64,000 nt of DNA, from positions 10,348,134 through 10,412,133 of the forward strand of contig NC_049993.1 in the NCBI RefSeq assembly GCF_000003815.2. Direction: 5' to 3'. The stretch is from Branchiostoma floridae. Taxonomy: Eukaryota > Chordata > Leptocardii > Amphioxiformes > Branchiostomatidae. A program made the translations under genes and the position numbers. Positions 61,101 to 64,000 of this stretch are shown in pieces (within the stretch, counting starts at the first letter, position 1; each line of letters begins with the position of its first letter). The notes under the pieces are model-generated. The model had not been told where the DNA came from. It saw only the letters and a list, made by a program, of their open reading frames with translations, and searched no databases.

Positions 61101-64000
61101 AAGCAGGCTGCCAGGATGTTAAAGGTCAATGCCATGTAATTGGCTGCAGCAAAATTGGAAATGATGCGTTAATTACGAACTCATTATTTCGCATAGTGTA
61201 TTATTGATTGCTCACTGTGCACTCTGTGGATGATTAATGTGCTGGGCATTTTGCCTTTTACTTATGATAGTTCAAGGCCTTTTGTTAAGTACCTTGGCAA
61301 CTCTCATCGGACTTTGACTGGTCATTACTCAGAGGGCCAATGGTACATAGTTATGGAATCTTTTAAAGTTTAACATTGAAAATATTGTAACATGTATTTT
61401 ATTCATGTGAATTTAATTTCATTTAGAATTTTTAAGATCTCTCTCACACAGGTGAGAAAAAATATGTCCTATTTCTGAGGTGAAAACCTTTCATTATTGA
61501 CTGCTCATCAGTGTTAAGTTTGGTTGGATGTACAGAATAACTGTATTCAGTGAGTGTACAAAATGTAGAGTCAGACTCTGGAAATGATCATATATGTTAA
61601 TCTATGTTTTAATACTTAGACTTCTGACTTAGTCCTTGTTTGATTATGTTGTATCCAGGGTGGTATTGGTGCTCTCATGTCTGTTCTGTCGGAGCGTATC
61701 ACCACCATGTCTAAAGATGACATCGGCGCACACCAATCCCAGATGGTCACTTTCTTCATGACTGCACTCAACTACAGAGCCAAACATGCACAGGTAACTT
61801 TGTGGGTGGAGAATGATGACTGGACAGGTCAGGGTGTGATACCTATAGGCTTAACTTAGAATTGGGCTGTCACAGTATTGATAACTCACCTGATAGTGAT
61901 GACCTACGGCCATCTGTTCTATGCATGTCATGCATTCATTGCTTATTTCTGCAAGACATGAAAGATACATGTAGAATTACTCAGAGTACATCTCTTTCTA
62001 CCTCAGTGTAATTAGTCAAAGAATGAAGGATCCTTGGAGTAATAAGTCAAAGAATGAAGGATCCTTGGAGTAATAATAAGTGATATTTGGTCTAATTTGT
62101 AAGAACATCTGAGATTACTACAGAGTCTCTAAAGAAGCGCTCAGTAGATTCATTGTGACTGAATAAGAAGAATTTAGCCATACCATTAATGTGGCTTTAC
62201 TATTGAAATTTATTTCCTTTGTTTTCTACTTGAAAGGAATGACGATCTGTGAATGAATTATGAATAACAAAATTGTGTCACAAATCGGATCTCTCACAGC
62301 TGCAAAAACAAATTTGAGGATGTAGGAAATAGTTTTATGAACAGTTTTATAATAACAAAACATAATGTTCATTATTTTGCCAGCTGTGCGTTGAAATGTG
62401 CTATACATGTATATAAAGTATATTTACTTGAAGATGAATTGCTAGATGGAAAAGCACTCAAATCTGGAATGAAAATTAAACTAGGTCTCCTTTGGTGGAA
62501 GCAATTATAGTAATTATACCAAGTTGCATTTTGACAAACTGATCCATTTCCCAAGTAATTTGTTGTAATTGCTGTTTGCCTGCAGGATGACCTTGAAGTT
62601 GTACAGCAAGTTGAAGGTCATGTGATGGAGGCAGTTCTGTCCTTGGTGATGAAGTTGTCCGAGGTCACCTTCAGACCCATGTTCTTCAAGGTAAAATATG
62701 TCATTGTCAAAACTACTAAGTGGAAAAACTCATTTAATGACTTCGTGTGACAGTAATATGCTAAAATGTGTTTCATATTCCATGTACATGTATCTATATG
62801 AAGAATGTGGGAGCTATTGTATACGTCTGTTATTGAACTTTTCTTTTTTCACACACAAAAAAAATAATCTGCACTTGAATATTTCATGTCTCAGTTTGAT
62901 GAAAGTCAGCCTGATTTGAAGCAGACATTCTGCAAAAAAGCAACCCAAAACAATTTTCCAATACTGAGCTTCAGAAAATTCATGATATGATGAAGTATAG
63001 GTAAAGGTAAATTATAACTCAGATTCATGTAATAATATGATTATATCCCACACGTAACGAAAAGTTTTAGTGCAAAACATGAATGGAAACCTGTATAATA
63101 ATTTTCCTCACACAAAAAACATGACCTTACGACTGGAGATGAATCTATTTCTAGTTAAAGGTTTTAAATGCTTGTTTTTTTCCATACTCCAGCTGTATGA
63201 CTGGGCCAGCCGACCTGACAGTTCCAGGGAACGGTTACTGACGTTCTACCGGCTGGCAGAGGCCATGGCTGACAGGCTCAAGAGTCTGTTTGTGCTGTTT
63301 GCTGGCCACATTGTCAAAAATGCTGCCGCTACTCTAGACTCCAACAATGTCATCAAAGCAGGTATTTCAGTAGATTGTGTTTTAAGAAAGTTAGGTTGAT
63401 AAAGAATGATGCAGCTTTTATAGCATCTGTAATGTTTTAAAGGTATGCACAACATATATTGCATGTCTTATAAGTGGTAGATGAGAAATTAGAACATGTT
63501 TTCCAGGTTTTTCTTTTGTTTTTGTGTGGCAAAACTGTACTTAAATGATGTTAAACATTACATTAAACAAAAACTTCATACCAGATTTATCTGAAGAATG
63601 ACAGTTGTTCCTTTCTTTACAGAAGAGTCGTATTTTGGTGACAGCGATGCAGACCAGAGGAAGTCCTCCCTGTTGCTAGGATACATCATGGACTGTCTCC
63701 ATAAGGTGTTCCTGTATGATAATGAGAACTTTGTCAACAAGGAGACCTTTGACCTCCTGATGCAGCCTCTGGTGGACCAGGTAAGAAGGGGATGTTCTGA
63801 CACATCAAACACCCAATGATGACTCTGATGTTGGAACATAACGTTACATCTTGTTGTGGTGTTGAAACATTGGGGAGTTGGGATTTATCTAGTAAGGATA
63901 CATTTAGCTGTAGGATATGTCATGCAAATAGAGCGATGACCGAAAATAACTTGAACACAGGTTTTCCATTTATTCCTACAGACACGCTACAATCTAGATG
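43126..64000 (+). CDS. HEATR1: HEAT repeat-containing protein 1 (UTP10), partial at 3' end
   Basis: A nucleolar t-UTP/SSU-processome protein for rRNA transcription and 18S processing. Start MTSLATQLQRLALPQSE and SLLFDPKEAA match the family; an upstream in-frame ATG at 43078 lies before the acceptor. Exons: 43126-43270, 44743-44959, 45494-45635, 45959-46060, 46633-46899, 47443-47528, 47993-48123, 48406-48535, 48767-49112, 49401-49496, 49763-50033, 50381-50502, 50659-50865, 51007-51196, 51826-51983, 52185-52365, 52726-52904, 53127-53333, 53497-53730, 53886-54017, 54241-54335, 54484-54633, 54856-54968, 55317-55438, 55712-55840, 56164-56409, 56700-56829, 57159-57381, 57535-57658, 57881-58024, 58244-58462, 58920-59047, 59329-59428, 59651-59733, 60603-60687, 61659-61793, 62586-62690, 63193-63361, 63623-63780, 63982 onward. 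All phases join: about 2073 residues. The C-terminal BP28CT domain begins in exons 37-39 (KLSEVTFRPMFFK). The end lies outside the window. Exon 16 could also end at 52362. Confidence 0.95.
43478..44570. mobile_element. piggyBac-like non-autonomous element in HEATR1 intron 1
   Basis: It is flanked by TTAA on both sides (43474-43477, 44571-44574). Perfect 13-bp terminal inverted repeats CCCTCTCAGCACG / CGTGCTGAGAGGG match the CCC...GGG ends of piggyBac elements. At 1093 bp it is too short for a full transposase, but it keeps a spliceable fragment of an acidic reading frame on the minus strand. Confidence 0.9.
43852..44344 (-). pseudogene. Two-exon acidic mini-ORF left in the piggyBac-like element
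   Basis: Exon A, 44344-44263, runs from ATG and encodes MSASGASSADNEDLVEAP and a further nine residues, with donor GTAAAC. Exon B, 43904-43852, follows an acceptor CCCCAG in matching phase 1 and encodes ASSSDNIDEDDEQCEDV and a stop. The 44-residue acidic product resembles the acidic N-terminus typical of piggyBac transposases, with the catalytic part deleted. Whether it is expressed is unknown. Confidence 0.5.
46225..46500 (+). mobile_element. Non-LTR retrotransposon 3' fragment in HEATR1 intron 4
   Basis: The frame around 46356-46497 reads SVFPRTAKLWNSL, then FPHVYNLSAYKTNV, ending QFQTS and a stop. This is the conserved tail of LINE reverse-transcriptase proteins (the F-R-x-x-x-x-W-N-S-L motif). 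Upstream the frame is broken by a stop and shifts. It is a 5'-truncated, dead copy in the same orientation as HEATR1. Confidence 0.75.
47099..47263. mobile_element. TTAA-flanked MITE spanning the assembly gap
   Basis: Left end GCCCCCTTTACAAATC (47099-47114), right end its reverse complement (47247-47262), with TTAA at 47095-47098 and 47264-47267. Most of the interior is the N gap, so its true length is unknown. The right part also has AGCTCG...CGAGCT inside. Confidence 0.75.
47115..47214. other. Assembly gap of 100 N
   Basis: Exactly 100 N, a conventional placeholder size. It lies in HEATR1 intron 5, so no coding exon appears to be missing. Confidence 0.98.
51410..51785. repeat. Minisatellite in HEATR1 intron 14
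   Basis: About nine copies of a roughly 40-bp unit built around GTTCAGCACCAAGGACAGG followed by a GTGTGTGGATGGT tail, with variable spacing. The open frame it yields on the plus strand (51559-51912) is repetitive and not a gene. Confidence 0.9.
54352..54403. repeat. 26-bp tandem duplicate next to HEATR1 exon 21
   Basis: Two copies of a unit ending TTGGAAGCCGGTTGAT, one base different, starting 16 bases inside the donor of intron 21. Confidence 0.9.
56604..56640 (+). repeat. Degenerate duplicate of the HEATR1 exon 27 start
   Basis: CTGCAGAGTTCTATGTGG and the bases that follow resemble the true exon (ATGCAGAGTTCTGTGTGG) some 108 bases downstream. It too is preceded by a pyrimidine tract and CAG, so it could act as a decoy acceptor. 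Confidence 0.6.
58640..58778 (-). mobile_element. tRNA-derived SINE
   Basis: On the minus strand the head reads GGGACAGCATGGCGCAAGC (A-box-like), then a tRNA-like anticodon arm, then GAGTTCCAACCCCG (B-box-like), followed by a body with CCTTGGGAAAGGCACTTTAC and CTTTCCTCACTTCACTC. It lies in HEATR1 intron 31. Confidence 0.7.
59833..60251. mobile_element. CTCCAAGCAG-type MITE in HEATR1 intron 34
   Basis: Inverted ends: TAATCTCCAAGCAGAT at the left and ATCTGCTTGAAGATTA at the right, with similarity continuing inward (ATAGTATCAAA in both arms) for about 42 bases. Length about 419 bp. It belongs to the same broad end-type as the elements at 6215, 8493 and 13520. Confidence 0.75.
62010..62076. repeat. 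30-bp tandem duplicate in HEATR1 intron 36
   Basis: Two copies of AGTCAAAGAATGAAGGATCC followed by TTGGAGTAAT, side by side. Confidence 0.9.

Noticed and set aside
1-64000. CRISPR arrays, bacterial operons, phage or plasmid features
   Set aside because: Exon-intron genes, SINE/LINE remnants and microsatellites show animal nuclear DNA; no spaced direct-repeat array with unique spacers was seen.

Overview
The window looks like nuclear DNA from an invertebrate chordate, most likely amphioxus (Branchiostoma). The genes are strongly intron-split and resemble vertebrate genes. There is a Pax gene of the Poxn class, which I know mainly from invertebrates. Introns and intergenic DNA hold many small transposons, several with CTCCAAGCAG-type inverted ends that I associate with amphioxus. 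The species is an inference. A 100-N assembly gap lies at 47115-47214.

Layout. (1) 1383-3317, minus strand: a complete five-exon Pax gene with a full paired domain and no homeodomain, closest to Pox-neuro. (2) 7822-10434, minus: a complete five-exon gene for a small secreted protein of 249 residues. Intron phases (1-0-0-0), signal peptide, predicted four-helix layout and motif-level resemblance to CLCF1/CNTF/cardiotrophin make it a candidate IL-6-type cytokine. Its last exons are repeated in a 2.28-kb tandem duplication (4317-6597 and 6598-8879). (3) 13232-31014, minus: a 14-exon DUF229 (alkaline-phosphatase/sulfatase-like) type II membrane protein whose first intron is 12.3 kb and full of repeats. 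(4) 31-40 kb: gene-poor, with simple repeats and a tRNA-Ser(GCU) gene split by a TTAA-flanked Kolobok-like insertion carrying a broken THAP domain. (5) tRNA-Ser(AGA) at 40146. (6) DUS4L on the minus strand (40797-42191), head to head with HEATR1 on the plus strand (43126 to beyond the window end), sharing a short promoter region. HEATR1 is traced through 40 coding exons; its last part lies outside the window.

HEATR1 (rRNA transcription and 18S processing), DUS4L (dihydrouridine in tRNA) and the tRNA genes form a housekeeping RNA-metabolism block on the right. The left half holds developmental and signalling genes. No operon-like organisation is expected or seen. All splice sites were placed by eye from GT/AG signals, reading-frame continuity and protein family knowledge; none has transcript support here.
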